Shown here in pieces: positions 1-8,170 of a stretch of 20,601 nucleotides of DNA. Both the position numbers and the translations under genes were made by a program. The notes under the pieces were generated by a model, which was not told where the DNA came from, did not search any database, and worked only from the letters and a program-made list of their open reading frames with translations. The DNA is taken from assembly GCA_022425845.1 (NCBI GenBank), contig JAKMEU010000256.1, forward strand, positions 1-20,601, written 5' to 3'. The first letter of the stretch is position 1; every line of letters begins with the position of its first letter. The stretch is from Luminiphilus sp. (GTDB lineage Bacteria; Pseudomonadota; Gammaproteobacteria; Pseudomonadales; Halieaceae).

Positions 1-31
1 GCATTATACGTGGAGCCTGAAAGGAGTCCCC

Positions 32-535
32 ATGCGTCTTGCTCTGCTGCTTTGCCTGTTTCTGTCTGCTTGCCAGAATTATGATGTCACAGTAAATGAT
101 CGACTGGTGTATGGCCCCGTCAAACCCTTCAATGATTTTGAAGTGCCTGACGCAGCGCTACAACAGTGCCTGACACAGCGCATAGTTGATGAAGAGGTAT
201 CTGATCCCCTGGACCTCCGCATTCTTAACTGCAGCAGTGCGGGCATTGCATCACTGGAGGGCCTGGGGTTGTTTGCGGCGTTGCAGCAACTGAAGTTTTC
301 AGACAACCGGATTCGCAATCTTGTGGAAATTGGACAGCTCCACGAACTTGAGGTCATATGGCTGGATGGCAACGATGTTGTTGACCCCGTGCCGCTTGAG
401 CAATTGCGCAAGCTTCGCCAAATCGATCTCTCGGGCAATACGGATCTCCAGTGCCCAAGACCGGGCGCCTTTTCGGATGTCGATACGCTGACACTACCCG
501 AACATTGTGACCCCCTGCCGGCGACCCATCCGTGA
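32..535 (+). CDS. Leucine-rich-repeat lipoprotein (hypothetical)
   Basis: A 167-residue exported lipoprotein of unknown function. The N-terminus is a short lipoprotein signal with lipobox LSAC ending at Cys14. Residues about 60-140 form three to four short leucine-rich repeats: the pattern LxxLxFSDNxI, LxxIWLDGNDV, LxxIDLSGNT recurs at roughly 22-residue spacing, as in LRR solenoids that bind other proteins. The chosen ATG has AAGGAG at 21-26, five bases upstream. The stop overlaps the GTG start of the acyltransferase gene by four bases, so the two are probably translationally coupled. Residue +2 after the lipid-bearing Cys is Asn rather than Asp, so outer-membrane sorting by Lol is likely (inference). 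No catalytic motif is visible; a scaffold or ligand-binding role is possible but unsupported. Confidence 0.85.
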   Translation: MRLALLLCLFLSACQNYDVTVNDRLVYGPVKPFNDFEVPDAALQQCLTQRIVDEEVSDPLDLRILNCSSAGIASLEGLGLFAALQQLKFSDNRIRNLVEIGQLHELEVIWLDGNDVVDPVPLEQLRKLRQIDLSGNTDLQCPRPGAFSDVDTLTLPEHCDPLPATHP

Positions 536-1446
536 TCGGATTTCTGTACAGGGCACTCGCGAGGCTTCCCTTAAATTGGCTGTACCGCCTATCCACGGCG
601 GCGGCCAAGTTGCTCGAGCATGTCATTCGTTACCGAAAAAAAACCGTTGACGATAATTTGAGGCAAGCCTTTCCCGATGAAACGCCTGCATGGCGGGAAA
701 CGGTCCGGGGACATTTTTATCGGAATCTGTGTGACATCACAGTTGAAATCATTTCAGGGTCACGGCAGCCACTCGCCTTCTTCTCAGAGCGAATGTCGAT
801 CAGTAATCCTGAATTGCTCGACGAGCTTAGCCAGAATGGGCAGCAATCGGTGCTGGTCATGCTGGCACACCAGGGCAACTGGGAATGGATGCTCCATCGC
901 GCTGCCGCACAGTACGACATGGCGATGGCTTTTGTTTACAAGCGACTGCACAGTGAGGCCGCGGATCAATTCAGCCTGTATGCCCGGGGACGTTTCGGCG
1001 CTACCGCCATCGAGATGCGGGATACGGCGCGCAATTTTATTCGGCACCGGCGGACACCTCGTCTCATCTACATGCTGGCTGATCAGTCCCCGGGGCAGCG
1101 GGAACGTGTTTATGTGACCTCATTCCTCAATCGCCCAACCGCTTTTTTTTCCGGCGCTGCCACGCTGGCAAAGGCGACGGGATTCCCGGTCGCCTTTGCT
1201 CGCTGTCGACGGGCGCGGCGCGGCCATTACGAGATTGAGTTGATCGAAGTAACCCGGGATCCTGCCGCGGTTGGAGAGAGTGGGATTCTGGAACGCTATG
1301 CAGAGCTCACCGAGACCGCAATACGGGAATGTCCGGCTGACTGGCTATGGAGCAACCGACGCTGGAAACATCAGCTCCCTACAGCCTCTGACACCGACGA
1401 GAATCCCTCGTTGACGACCGAAAACCAATCCGAACCGGAGTCCTGA
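532..1446 (+). CDS. LpxL/HtrB-type lysophospholipid or lipid A acyltransferase
   Basis: A 304-residue member of the lipid A biosynthesis acyltransferase family (Lip_A_acyltrans), inner-membrane enzymes that transfer a fatty acyl chain from acyl-ACP to a lipid A precursor or related lipid. The HX4E catalytic motif is at His113-Glu118 within AHQGNWEW, and the family's C-terminal tryptophan/arginine block is present as WLWSNRRWKH ending at residue 280. The N-terminus has an amphipathic or hydrophobic stretch typical of membrane anchoring. Translation starts at GTG 532, inside the GTGA overlap with the upstream lipoprotein gene. After residue 280 a 24-residue polar Ser/Thr/Glu/Asp-rich tail follows, and it is encoded by exactly the stretch that overlaps the convergent hydrolase gene. 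The acyl chain and acceptor cannot be told from sequence. Confidence 0.9.
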   Translation: MIGFLYRALARLPLNWLYRLSTAAAKLLEHVIRYRKKTVDDNLRQAFPDETPAWRETVRGHFYRNLCDITVEIISGSRQPLAFFSERMSISNPELLDELSQNGQQSVLVMLAHQGNWEWMLHRAAAQYDMAMAFVYKRLHSEAADQFSLYARGRFGATAIEMRDTARNFIRHRRTPRLIYMLADQSPGQRERVYVTSFLNRPTAFFSGAATLAKATGFPVAFARCRRARRGHYEIELIEVTRDPAAVGESGILERYAELTETAIRECPADWLWSNRRWKHQLPTASDTDENPSLTTENQSEPES

Positions 1447-2171
1447 GACGCCATATAAACCTCTGCCTCGTGGTGGTCGGCAACAGCTGCAAGTGCGGCA
1501 AAGGCATGGTCGCTACTGTTGTTCTGCTGACTGAGATGCCCTGCAACCAGAACCCGGAGCCGACTGGTATCCAATTGCGTGAGTAAAGTGGCGGCCTGCG
1601 TATTGTTCAGGTGGCCGAAGTCCCCCGCGACACGCCGCTTTAGCGTCGCAGGGTAAGGCCCTTGCATCAAGAGATCCAGCTCGTGATTAAACTCGAGTAG
1701 CAGACCATCACAGCCCGAAAAATGTTGCACCAGGTAGGGGGTAATACTGCCCAGATCGGTGAGTACACCCAGAGCGAGTCCATCCGCGTCAAATCTGTAC
1801 TGCACGGGCTCTCGGGCGTCGTGGGGAACAGGGACGGCGTTGACGGTTATGGAGCCAATCTCGAAACAGGCCCCTGCATTGATCAAAACCTGTTGGTGGC
1901 AGCCAGCCAGGCGCCCTGTGGCAGCTGTGCCATGCGTAAGGTAGACGGGAAGCCCGTGTCGCCTTGAGAGGCTTGCCACCCCGGCGCTGTGATCTCCATG
2001 TTCATGGGTCACGAGGATGGCATCGATGTCGGTTGGCGATACCCCGAGGCTAATGAGCCGCGCCTCAACCTCTTTGGTTTTAAATCCGCAGTCGATCAGC
2101 AGTAAAGTGTCTTCTGCGGCCACCAGCGTCGCATTACCCTGGCTACCACTTCCCAGGGATGCAAATCGCAT
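1371..2171 (-). CDS. WalJ/YycJ-like metallo-beta-lactamase-fold hydrolase
   Basis: A 266-residue cytoplasmic metallo-beta-lactamase-fold protein. It opens with the family's typical SLGSGSQGNATL stretch, and the dinuclear metal motif HxHxDH is intact at His56, His58, Asp60 and His61 in THEHGDHSAG. Further metal-ligand regions (for example GHLSQQNNS) are present near residue 213. YycJ/WalJ relatives act on nucleic acid (5'-3' exonuclease in related proteins), so nuclease activity is plausible but inferred. The ATG overlaps the bamC stop by one base (TGATG), making it the third gene of a dapA-bamC-hydrolase operon, an arrangement also known from pseudomonads. The usual C-terminal ASQDxGxDW block ends near Trp249; 17 extra residues run into the convergent acyltransferase gene. 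Confidence 0.88.
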   Translation of the reverse strand: MRFASLGSGSQGNATLVAAEDTLLLIDCGFKTKEVEARLISLGVSPTDIDAILVTHEHGDHSAGVASLSRRHGLPVYLTHGTAATGRLAGCHQQVLINAGACFEIGSITVNAVPVPHDAREPVQYRFDADGLALGVLTDLGSITPYLVQHFSGCDGLLLEFNHELDLLMQGPYPATLKRRVAGDFGHLNNTQAATLLTQLDTSRLRVLVAGHLSQQNNSSDHAFAALAAVADHHEAEVYMASQDSGSDWFSVVNEGFSSVSEAVGS

Positions 2172-3211
2172 CAGTTAATCGTGCCTTTAAGCAGCGTCAG
2201 GAGCGCCTGCTGGTCCCTGCGCTCTACGGACCCACCACCCTCTCCCATCAGAGAAATAATCATGCGCGATTCTTCAACAGAGGCGACCTTGAGAAGATAC
2301 TGGCGGTTGGCAAGCGGGTGCGCATCCTCCCCACCCCACATCCAATCGAACCAGCCACCTTCATCCTCTTCCTGAGGACCGATAAATGTCAGGTAAAACA
2401 GACCTTCAGAGCGATTTTTATCGTCGATGGCAAAGCCCGCCTCAGGCAAAGCCTTGTTCAGGGACGCCCACGCGCGGTTGAACGGCAGAAGCAATATCAG
2501 GCGAGTTTGCGTTTCACTGTCTTCCAGCGCAACTCGACCCTGGTCGCCCATAGCCCGATCGGCCATCATCGAAACAGGCGCCGCCTCTGCGCTGTTGGCG
2601 ATGAACTGGGCGATATTGCGCAACATCTCTTGCTCCAACTCCACGTCGTCGGAAGCCGCCGGCCAGGGCGCATCATCCCCTGACTGGTTCTGCTGTAGTA
2701 CATGCAGCTCTGACGTATTGCGCTGTACCCCGGTATCCACCCTGAAGCGAAAGCGGGTGGGCAGGGGCCGGTCCTGCAGCGTGACAAACTGGCTATCAAT
2801 CAACCCCGACTCAGCATCCGAGGCCGCGACCGCAATACCGGATGTCGTGAGAAAGCCCCGAACCTGCGGCCAGAGTTGACCGGGGGCGACCGCAACAAGC
2901 GCCCAGCTTTCATCGCCAAGACGCTGGATACGGACTGTATCGTATTGATTGGAACCGGTGAGCGGCGTTGGACGCGGTACATCAAACTCACTTTCCAGCA
3001 GGAAACTCTGTTGTACGTCGGGAATGGGGTAAGTGGGGTCAAGGGCAACGTTATCAACGTCAGCTGGCACCGAAATCACCGCCAACTCTGGCGCCTCCTG
3101 ATAACGGTCGGTGTTATCCGGGAATAAACCGTCCTCACCGTAAATCCAGCTACAGCCTTGCAATAGCGCCAAACTCGGCACCAGCAAAACACCAAACTTG
3201 CTTATCTTCAT
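2171..3211 (-). CDS. bamC: Outer membrane protein assembly factor BamC (NlpB) lipoprotein
   Basis: A 346-residue lipoprotein of the BAM complex, which folds beta-barrel proteins into the outer membrane (E. coli BamC has 344 residues). A signal peptide ends in lipobox LLQGC at Cys20. The following unstructured segment with DNTDRYQEAPEL and VPADVD matches the conserved N-terminal BamC region that binds BamD. Two helix-grip-like domains make up the remainder, including a TRLILLLPFNRAW segment typical of the second domain. The start overlaps the dapA stop by four bases (ATGA) and the stop overlaps the next start by one base, so the three genes are tightly coupled. The dapA-bamC pairing is conserved across gammaproteobacteria, including E. 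coli, and supports the call. Confidence 0.93.
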   Translation of the reverse strand: MKISKFGVLLVPSLALLQGCSWIYGEDGLFPDNTDRYQEAPELAVISVPADVDNVALDPTYPIPDVQQSFLLESEFDVPRPTPLTGSNQYDTVRIQRLGDESWALVAVAPGQLWPQVRGFLTTSGIAVAASDAESGLIDSQFVTLQDRPLPTRFRFRVDTGVQRNTSELHVLQQNQSGDDAPWPAASDDVELEQEMLRNIAQFIANSAEAAPVSMMADRAMGDQGRVALEDSETQTRLILLLPFNRAWASLNKALPEAGFAIDDKNRSEGLFYLTFIGPQEEDEGGWFDWMWGGEDAHPLANRQYLLKVASVEESRMIISLMGEGGGSVERRDQQALLTLLKGTIN

Positions 3212-4080
3212 AACCCAGCCTGCTGCATTGCTGCACGAACCAAACCCTGATGATCAGACGAGAGGGGCACCAACGGCAAGCGAATGCCCTCCTTAGCCAT
3301 TCCCAATTCTGCCATGGCCCATTTGACAGGAATAGGATTCGGCTCGATGAAAAGCGCATCGTTCAGGGCCGACAAAACGGTGTCAACAGCCTCTGCAGAT
3401 TGGAAGTCCCCGCACAGTGCAAGCCGACATACTTCGGCAACCTGCTCAGCAGCAATATTGGCCGTAACAGACACATTGCCTTTGGCACCGTGTCGCATGA
3501 GATCAAGCGCAGTCGCGTCGTCACCGGAATAGACGGCAAACGTATCGGGCAAACGATCGATCAGTGAGGCGCCTCGATCAACATCCCCTGTCGCGTCTTT
3601 GAGTCCACTGATATTGCCTATCTCGCTCAGGCGCATCACCGTATCGTTACTCAGGTCCACTCCCGTCCTGGCAGGCACATTGTACAAAATAATTGGAATA
3701 TTGACGGCCGCTGCAACTTCACAGAAATGCCGATACAGACCCTCCTGGGTCGGCCGATTGTAATAAGGTGTCACAAGAAGCACCGAATTTGCACCCGCTT
3801 CGGCCGCCGCCACGGTCAGCTCAATGGCTTCATGGGTAGAGTTGGATCCGGTACCGGCAATGACCGGAATTCTATTCGCCGCGCATTCCACGGCAAATCG
3901 AATCACCTCCCTGTGCTCGGACATGGTCAAGGTAGCACTTTCCCCGGTCGTGCCCGCTACACCGAGGGCCGACGTGCCCGCCTCTATGTGGTATTCGACC
4001 AGCCCTGCGAGCCCCTCGAAGTCCACCTGGCCATCAGGCAGCATAGGCGTTACCAGCGCAACGATACTTCCGGTTATCAT
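3208..4080 (-). CDS. dapA: 4-hydroxy-tetrahydrodipicolinate synthase DapA
   Basis: A 290-residue enzyme condensing pyruvate with L-aspartate semialdehyde, the first committed step of diaminopimelate and lysine synthesis. All key residues fall at E. coli numbering: Thr44 and Thr45 in GTTGES, Tyr133 and Arg138 in YNVPARTG, and the Schiff-base Lys161 in GLKDATG. The start MITGSIVALVTPM aligns directly with known DapA N-termini. No strong Shine-Dalgarno sequence is visible before this ATG. It is the first gene of the dapA-bamC-hydrolase operon, with a candidate sigma70 promoter at 4134-4161 in the short divergent gap. Length and motifs are complete, so this should be a functional enzyme. Confidence 0.97.
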   Translation of the reverse strand: MITGSIVALVTPMLPDGQVDFEGLAGLVEYHIEAGTSALGVAGTTGESATLTMSEHREVIRFAVECAANRIPVIAGTGSNSTHEAIELTVAAAEAGANSVLLVTPYYNRPTQEGLYRHFCEVAAAVNIPIILYNVPARTGVDLSNDTVMRLSEIGNISGLKDATGDVDRGASLIDRLPDTFAVYSGDDATALDLMRHGAKGNVSVTANIAAEQVAEVCRLALCGDFQSAEAVDTVLSALNDALFIEPNPIPVKWAMAELGMAKEGIRLPLVPLSSDHQGLVRAAMQQAGL

Positions 4081-4133
4081 AAAAGGCCGTCCGAAGGCGT
4101 CATTTGGTATCTCGCTTCATTCATGATCGCGCA

Positions 4134-4161
4134 ATTATCCATTTCAGGTGCTGTGATACAA
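4134..4161 (-). promoter_or_regulatory. Candidate sigma70 promoter for dapA-bamC operon
   Basis: On the minus strand a -35-like TTGTAT (4161-4156) and a -10-like GATAAT (4139-4134, five of six matches to TATAAT) are separated by 16 bases. The predicted start near 4127 would give a dapA leader of about 47 bases. It overlaps the likely 5' end of the divergent DUF3806 gene. Confidence 0.4.
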
Positions 4162-4692
4162 CCAATTACCCGACAATCGATGCTGTACACCTGCATTTTT
4201 TTCCTGTCACTTATGGGTGGGACACCTGCCTGTGCGCAGGGTTCCATTCTTTCACCGAATACCGTTGATCGGCGTATTGACCCTTTGAGCGCTATTGACC
4301 TGCAATTCATGGCGGCTCAGCGCGCCGATGTGGAGGCGCTGGCCAATCGCCTGGGTAAACAACTGACGGGCGACCCCGACCGAGACCTGGAAACGTTGCA
4401 ACGCATACTGGACCTCGGTTTGGTGAGCCCTGAGGATACGCTGCAGCTACAGGCGCTCGGAGTGGTGCTGGGTGACCTCTTCGCCGCGGAGCTTAACATG
4501 GATTGGGTGGTATACCGGGATCGCGCCGGGCGTTCTCGTGCGCTGCGCTACCGCGATAGTGAGACCTTTCTTTTTCCTGTGACCATGATTTCTCGCCGAT
4601 GGGAGGTGGGGCACCAGCGAGATGTGTCGGATATCTACCACACAAATGTAAGCAAGACCCAGGCCCAGTTGCCTGGCGCAAATTGGCGCTGA
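4153..4692 (+). CDS. DUF3806 exported protein, first gene of lipid-transport operon
   Basis: A secreted or periplasmic protein of unknown function, recognised from the DUF3806-like core: residues reading LQALGVVLGDLFAAEL, then WVVYRDRAGRSRALRYRD and FLFPVTMISRRWE. It has a signal peptide (CIFFLSLMGG core, cleavage likely after PACA). The start is uncertain: GTG 4153 places Arg in the n-region with AGG four bases upstream; ATG 4123 gives a longer leader; ATG 4180 gives a short signal with no positive charge. The same frame is open back to 3727, but that part lies over dapA in antisense and is not coding. The stop is ten bases before the STAS-MlaE gene, suggesting cotranscription and possibly a periplasmic helper role (inference). 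Confidence 0.75.
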   Translation: MIQPITRQSMLYTCIFFLSLMGGTPACAQGSILSPNTVDRRIDPLSAIDLQFMAAQRADVEALANRLGKQLTGDPDRDLETLQRILDLGLVSPEDTLQLQALGVVLGDLFAAELNMDWVVYRDRAGRSRALRYRDSETFLFPVTMISRRWEVGHQRDVSDIYHTNVSKTQAQLPGANWR

Positions 4693-4702
4693 AAGAATCG
4701 GG

Positions 4703-5827
4703 ATGCCCAATGATTCCGTACAGTTTGTTGATGATGGGGAGCGCGTCAGTCTGGTGCTGAGGGGTTGTTGGGATAGAGATACACCTACTCCCGATGCGAA
4801 AACAATTCTCGCCGGCGTTGCCGATAAGAAAGTCGTAACGGTAGACACCAGCGGCGTAGAAAACTGGGATTCGACTCTGGTCAATGTCGCGCTGGGACTG
4901 CGGAATCTGGCTGAGCAACGCGGCCTGTCTCTCCAGGAAAACTGGCCGACGGGCATAGACGAATTACTGGTATTGGCTGAAGCGGTACCGCCGGTCGCAG
5001 GTGATGCTGGCGCAACGAACGAGGCTCGATGGGGCATCCTGGCCAGCCTTGACCCCATCAGCGCGAGTCGCCGTGTGGGTGAGGAGCTGGCGGGACTGTC
5101 TCAATTCGTCGGAGCACTGGTTGTTTCAGGCCTCAAATTACCCACCGCAACAGCCCGCGTCCGATTTCGGGACTTTCTGCATTTTTGTTACCAGACGGGT
5201 CCCAACGCGCTACCCATTATTATTCTGACAAGCTCTCTGGTCGGACTCATTCTTGGCTACCTCGGAGCAGTTCAACTCAAGCAGTTTGGCGCGGAGATCT
5301 ACGTCGCAGACCTCGTTACCGTTGGCATTCTCAGGGAGATGGGCCCGCTAATGACGGCCATTATATTGGCCGGACGAACAGGCGCCGCTTATGCGGCACA
5401 ACTGGGCACCATGCGGGTTAACGAAGAAATAGACGCGATCGAAATTCTTGGTGTCTCTCCAATGGAGTTTTTGGTCCTGCCACGGGTCGCCGCAATTATC
5501 GTCATGACACCCCTGCTGACCCTTTTTGCAGATGTGTTCGGCATTCTCGGGGGTGGATTGGTATCCAGCGGGCTGGGCGTCTCTCCGCTTCAGTATTGGT
5601 CGGAGGTTCAGCTGGTGCTGCACCCCTCGCACCTCGTAATTGGGATGGTGAAGGCTGTGCTATTTGGGGCGCTTGTAGGCCTGGCGGGCTGCCGAGCCGG
5701 CCTGAGCTCAGGGCGTAATTCGGAGGGCGTCGGCAAGGCCACAACGCAGGCCGTGGTGGTTGCCATGGTTTATCTGATCATCGCTGATGCGCTGGTTAAC
5801 GTCGTCTGCCAGCTTTTGGATATATGA
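4703..5827 (+). CDS. MlaE-family lipid ABC permease with N-terminal STAS-like domain
   Basis: A 374-residue inner-membrane permease. Residues about 1-100 resemble a STAS domain (a VDTSG motif at 47-51 followed by WDSTLV), which in the E. coli Mla system is the separate protein MlaB. Residues about 150-374 are the MlaE domain with around five membrane segments and the conserved cytoplasmic coupling helix GTMRVNEEIDAIEILG at 235-250. With the ATPase and MCE protein encoded just downstream it should form an inner-membrane lipid transporter. The STAS half appears degenerate at its N-terminus but the core is recognisable. STAS-MlaE fusions are known in this family. Substrate and direction of transport cannot be read from sequence. 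Confidence 0.92.
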   Translation: MPNDSVQFVDDGERVSLVLRGCWDRDTPTPDAKTILAGVADKKVVTVDTSGVENWDSTLVNVALGLRNLAEQRGLSLQENWPTGIDELLVLAEAVPPVAGDAGATNEARWGILASLDPISASRRVGEELAGLSQFVGALVVSGLKLPTATARVRFRDFLHFCYQTGPNALPIIILTSSLVGLILGYLGAVQLKQFGAEIYVADLVTVGILREMGPLMTAIILAGRTGAAYAAQLGTMRVNEEIDAIEILGVSPMEFLVLPRVAAIIVMTPLLTLFADVFGILGGGLVSSGLGVSPLQYWSEVQLVLHPSHLVIGMVKAVLFGALVGLAGCRAGLSSGRNSEGVGKATTQAVVVAMVYLIIADALVNVVCQLLDI

Positions 5828-5828
5828 C

Positions 5829-6599
5829 ATGAATGCGGCGATCGAAGTCAAAGACCTCACCCTCGCCTATGGTGATCGTGTCATCCAACGGGACCTGACT
5901 TTCAACGTAGAAGCCAGGGACGTCTTCGTCATTATGGGAGGCAGTGGCTGTGGCAAAAGCACGCTCCTGCGAAACATGCTGGGCCTCGAGAAACCTGCCC
6001 GGGGAGACGTCTATTACGCCGGGCATAACTACACCGAGGCATCACCCGCCCAGCAGCGCAAGATGCGCATGAACTGGGGTGTTACCTTTCAGCAGGGTGC
6101 ATTAATCAGTGCCATGACGCTGACAGAAAACCTGTCGCTTCCACTGGAGCTTTACACCGACTTCACTCCTGCCGAACGCGCAGAAATGATAAGCCTCAAG
6201 CTCTCACTGGTAGGCTTGGCGGGCTACGAGAGCTACTATCCTGCGGAGATCAGTGGCGGCATGCGCAAACGCGCCGCTTTGGCGCGTGCCATCATGCTGG
6301 ATCCCCAGTACCTGTTTTTCGATGAACCTTCCGCGGGTCTTGACCCCATCAGTTCAAGACGGCTGGATGAATTGATTGCTACCCTGGCCGACAGCATGGG
6401 ATCGACCGTGGTGATGGTTACTCACGAACTGGACAGCATATTTGCCATTGCCACGCGGGCTATCTATCTCGACAATAAAACCCGTACCCTGCTGGACCAG
6501 GGTGCGCCCATGGAACTCAAGTCAGGCAGTCAACATGCGGTTGTCCGGGAGTTCCTTAACCGTGGCAAGGTGGCGCCGGAGCCGGGAGTTGATCGGTAA
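5829..6599 (+). CDS. MlaF-like ABC transporter ATP-binding protein
   Basis: A 256-residue nucleotide-binding subunit. Walker A GGSGCGKST is at 37-45, Q-loop Gln at 88-89, the ABC signature in its Mla-family form ISGGM at 141-145, Walker B LFFDEP at 162-167, and the switch His199 in VTHEL. The frame is open upstream to 5787, but the ATG at 5829 begins with the usual MNAAIEVKDLTLAYG and sits one base after the permease stop, so it is the likely start. It should energise the STAS-MlaE permease. The stop abuts the ATG of the MCE gene directly, consistent with one operon. Confidence 0.95.
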   Translation: MNAAIEVKDLTLAYGDRVIQRDLTFNVEARDVFVIMGGSGCGKSTLLRNMLGLEKPARGDVYYAGHNYTEASPAQQRKMRMNWGVTFQQGALISAMTLTENLSLPLELYTDFTPAERAEMISLKLSLVGLAGYESYYPAEISGGMRKRAALARAIMLDPQYLFFDEPSAGLDPISSRRLDELIATLADSMGSTVVMVTHELDSIFAIATRAIYLDNKTRTLLDQGAPMELKSGSQHAVVREFLNRGKVAPEPGVDR

Positions 6600-7577
6600 A
6601 TGCAGGAAAAGACTGCCCATACCCTGCTAGGGGCATTTATTCTCACCGCGCTGGCCATCGCCGTCACGGCGACGCTGTTGATTTCGGGTCGCGGCTATGA
6701 CGCCAAGAACTCACAAACCGTCATTATGGTGTTTGATGGCTCGGTCTTTGGTTTAAACAAAGGCGCCCCGGTCGCCATTCGCGGGGCCAACATTGGCCAG
6801 GTTACGGACATCAGGGTCCGTCTGGAGAGTGATCGCGAAGTCCACCTTTGGATGGAGGTCGAGGCCGTGATCAACCGAGCTGCCGTGGCCGAAGTTTCAG
6901 AACGCGATACGGCCCTGGGGCCTGACCTGGTTGCTGCAGGGCTCCGCGCGCAACTCAACAACTCAAGCTTTCTTACCGGGCTGCTTTATGTACAGCTGGA
7001 CTTTTTCCCTGAGTCCACCGCCGAATTTCGAGCTCCGGAATCCGATCACTTCGAAATTCCCACTATACCGTCGCCCTTTGACCGACTGGTCATGGACTTC
7101 GATACGCTCAATTTCCGTAGCCTCGCCGCCAATCTGCAGGAAACGGCCGAATCAATCCGGATTCTAACGACCAGCGAGGCGTTCCAGAAGATTCCTGAAA
7201 ATACGAACGCCGCGCTTCAGACTGTCTCGCAGGTGGGGGCCACATTGGAGACGCTGATGCGCGAACTGCGACCGCAGATAGAGGATACCCTTAACAGCAC
7301 AGCCGCTGTCGCCCGGGTTGCGGAGCAAGAAATTCCAATGGTTGTTGCGGATACGCGAGAAACTCTGGCCAAAATGCAGGAGACCCTGAAAAGCCTTGAT
7401 GACGCCGCCGTCAACGCCACCCTGCTACTGGAGCCCGACTCGCCGATTCTCTACAACCTGAACCAAACTCTCTCAGAAATTTCCAGAGCCAGTCGATCTA
7501 TCAACTCGCTGGCACGGAGTCTGGAAGAGTCACCCCAGTCCCTGCTACTGGGCCGCCCCGTGGAGGAAGAACCATGA
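6600..7577 (+). CDS. MlaD/MCE-family substrate-binding protein
   Basis: A 325-residue membrane-anchored MCE protein. A single N-terminal membrane helix (about residues 9-29) is followed by one MCE domain (about 38-115) containing GLNKGAPVAIRGANIGQV at 51-68. MCE domains form hexameric rings with a central hydrophobic pore for lipids. The C-terminal half (about 165-310) is a long polar, probably helical or coiled-coil region, making the protein much longer than E. coli MlaD (183 residues) and closer to the MCE proteins that pair with PqiC-like lipoproteins. It starts immediately after the ATPase stop and overlaps the next gene by four bases (ATGA). No soluble MlaC-like carrier is encoded nearby, so the helical tail may help bridge the periplasm (inference). 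Confidence 0.92.
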   Translation: MQEKTAHTLLGAFILTALAIAVTATLLISGRGYDAKNSQTVIMVFDGSVFGLNKGAPVAIRGANIGQVTDIRVRLESDREVHLWMEVEAVINRAAVAEVSERDTALGPDLVAAGLRAQLNNSSFLTGLLYVQLDFFPESTAEFRAPESDHFEIPTIPSPFDRLVMDFDTLNFRSLAANLQETAESIRILTTSEAFQKIPENTNAALQTVSQVGATLETLMRELRPQIEDTLNSTAAVARVAEQEIPMVVADTRETLAKMQETLKSLDDAAVNATLLLEPDSPILYNLNQTLSEISRASRSINSLARSLEESPQSLLLGRPVEEEP

Positions 7578-8170
7578 AAATCATGACGCAATGGCTACTG
7601 GCAGTCGCCGGTTTGCTGATGCTTTCCTGCCAGACGGCCACGCCACCCAACTACTATCGTCTCGATGCGCCCTCCTCTCTGGGTGCCATGGCCCCGGGAC
7701 CGTCCCTGGGCCTAGCTCCCGTAGAAATTCCTGAGTATCTGGTGCGCTCGGGATTGGTCCGAGATACCAATGATCTCGAGGTTGAGGTCAGCACCTCTGA
7801 ACGCTGGGCTGAGCCCCTGGAATCGGGCATCGCCCGAATCATGGCGCTTAATTTGGCGAGGACGCTGCCCACCAATGACATTCGACCCTATCCATGGAAC
7901 AACAAACGGTCACCGGACATTGCCATACGCATCAAGGTGACCGAGCTACGAAACCTACCGGAGCGCGCAACTCTCGTTGCTGAAACTGTGATCAGTACTC
8001 AGGATGGCCAGTTCACCAGTGAACTGATCAGTCTGCAGGAACCCCTCACACGTAGCGCACCGGGTGACGCCATAGCAGCAGCCTACAGCGCCTTATTCGC
8101 GGAGCTCAGTGAAGCGCTCGCCAAAAAAATTCAGACCATGATGGCCGTCAAGGCCGATCGGGCCAGTTGA
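7574..8170 (+). CDS. PqiC-like ABC-type transport auxiliary lipoprotein
   Basis: A 198-residue lipoprotein of the ABC_trans_aux/PqiC family. The lipobox LMLSC ends at Cys19. The mature part opens with NYYRLDAP and continues with GLAPVEIPEYLVRSGLV and WAEPLESGIARIMALNLA, the typical features of this family. PqiC-like proteins sit in the outer membrane and dock the MCE protein, which fits its place as the last gene of this operon. It starts in the ATGA overlap with the MCE gene. Its 3' end overlaps the convergent NUDIX gene by 23 bases, leaving no room for an intergenic terminator. Confidence 0.9.
   Translation: MKIMTQWLLAVAGLLMLSCQTATPPNYYRLDAPSSLGAMAPGPSLGLAPVEIPEYLVRSGLVRDTNDLEVEVSTSERWAEPLESGIARIMALNLARTLPTNDIRPYPWNNKRSPDIAIRIKVTELRNLPERATLVAETVISTQDGQFTSELISLQEPLTRSAPGDAIAAAYSALFAELSEALAKKIQTMMAVKADRAS

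Noticed and set aside
3727..4122. Open frame extending the DUF3806 gene about 400 bases upstream on the plus strand
   Set aside because: It lies antisense over the well-supported dapA gene, has no signal peptide at its start and does not resemble any protein family; the real gene begins near the signal peptide at 4123-4180.
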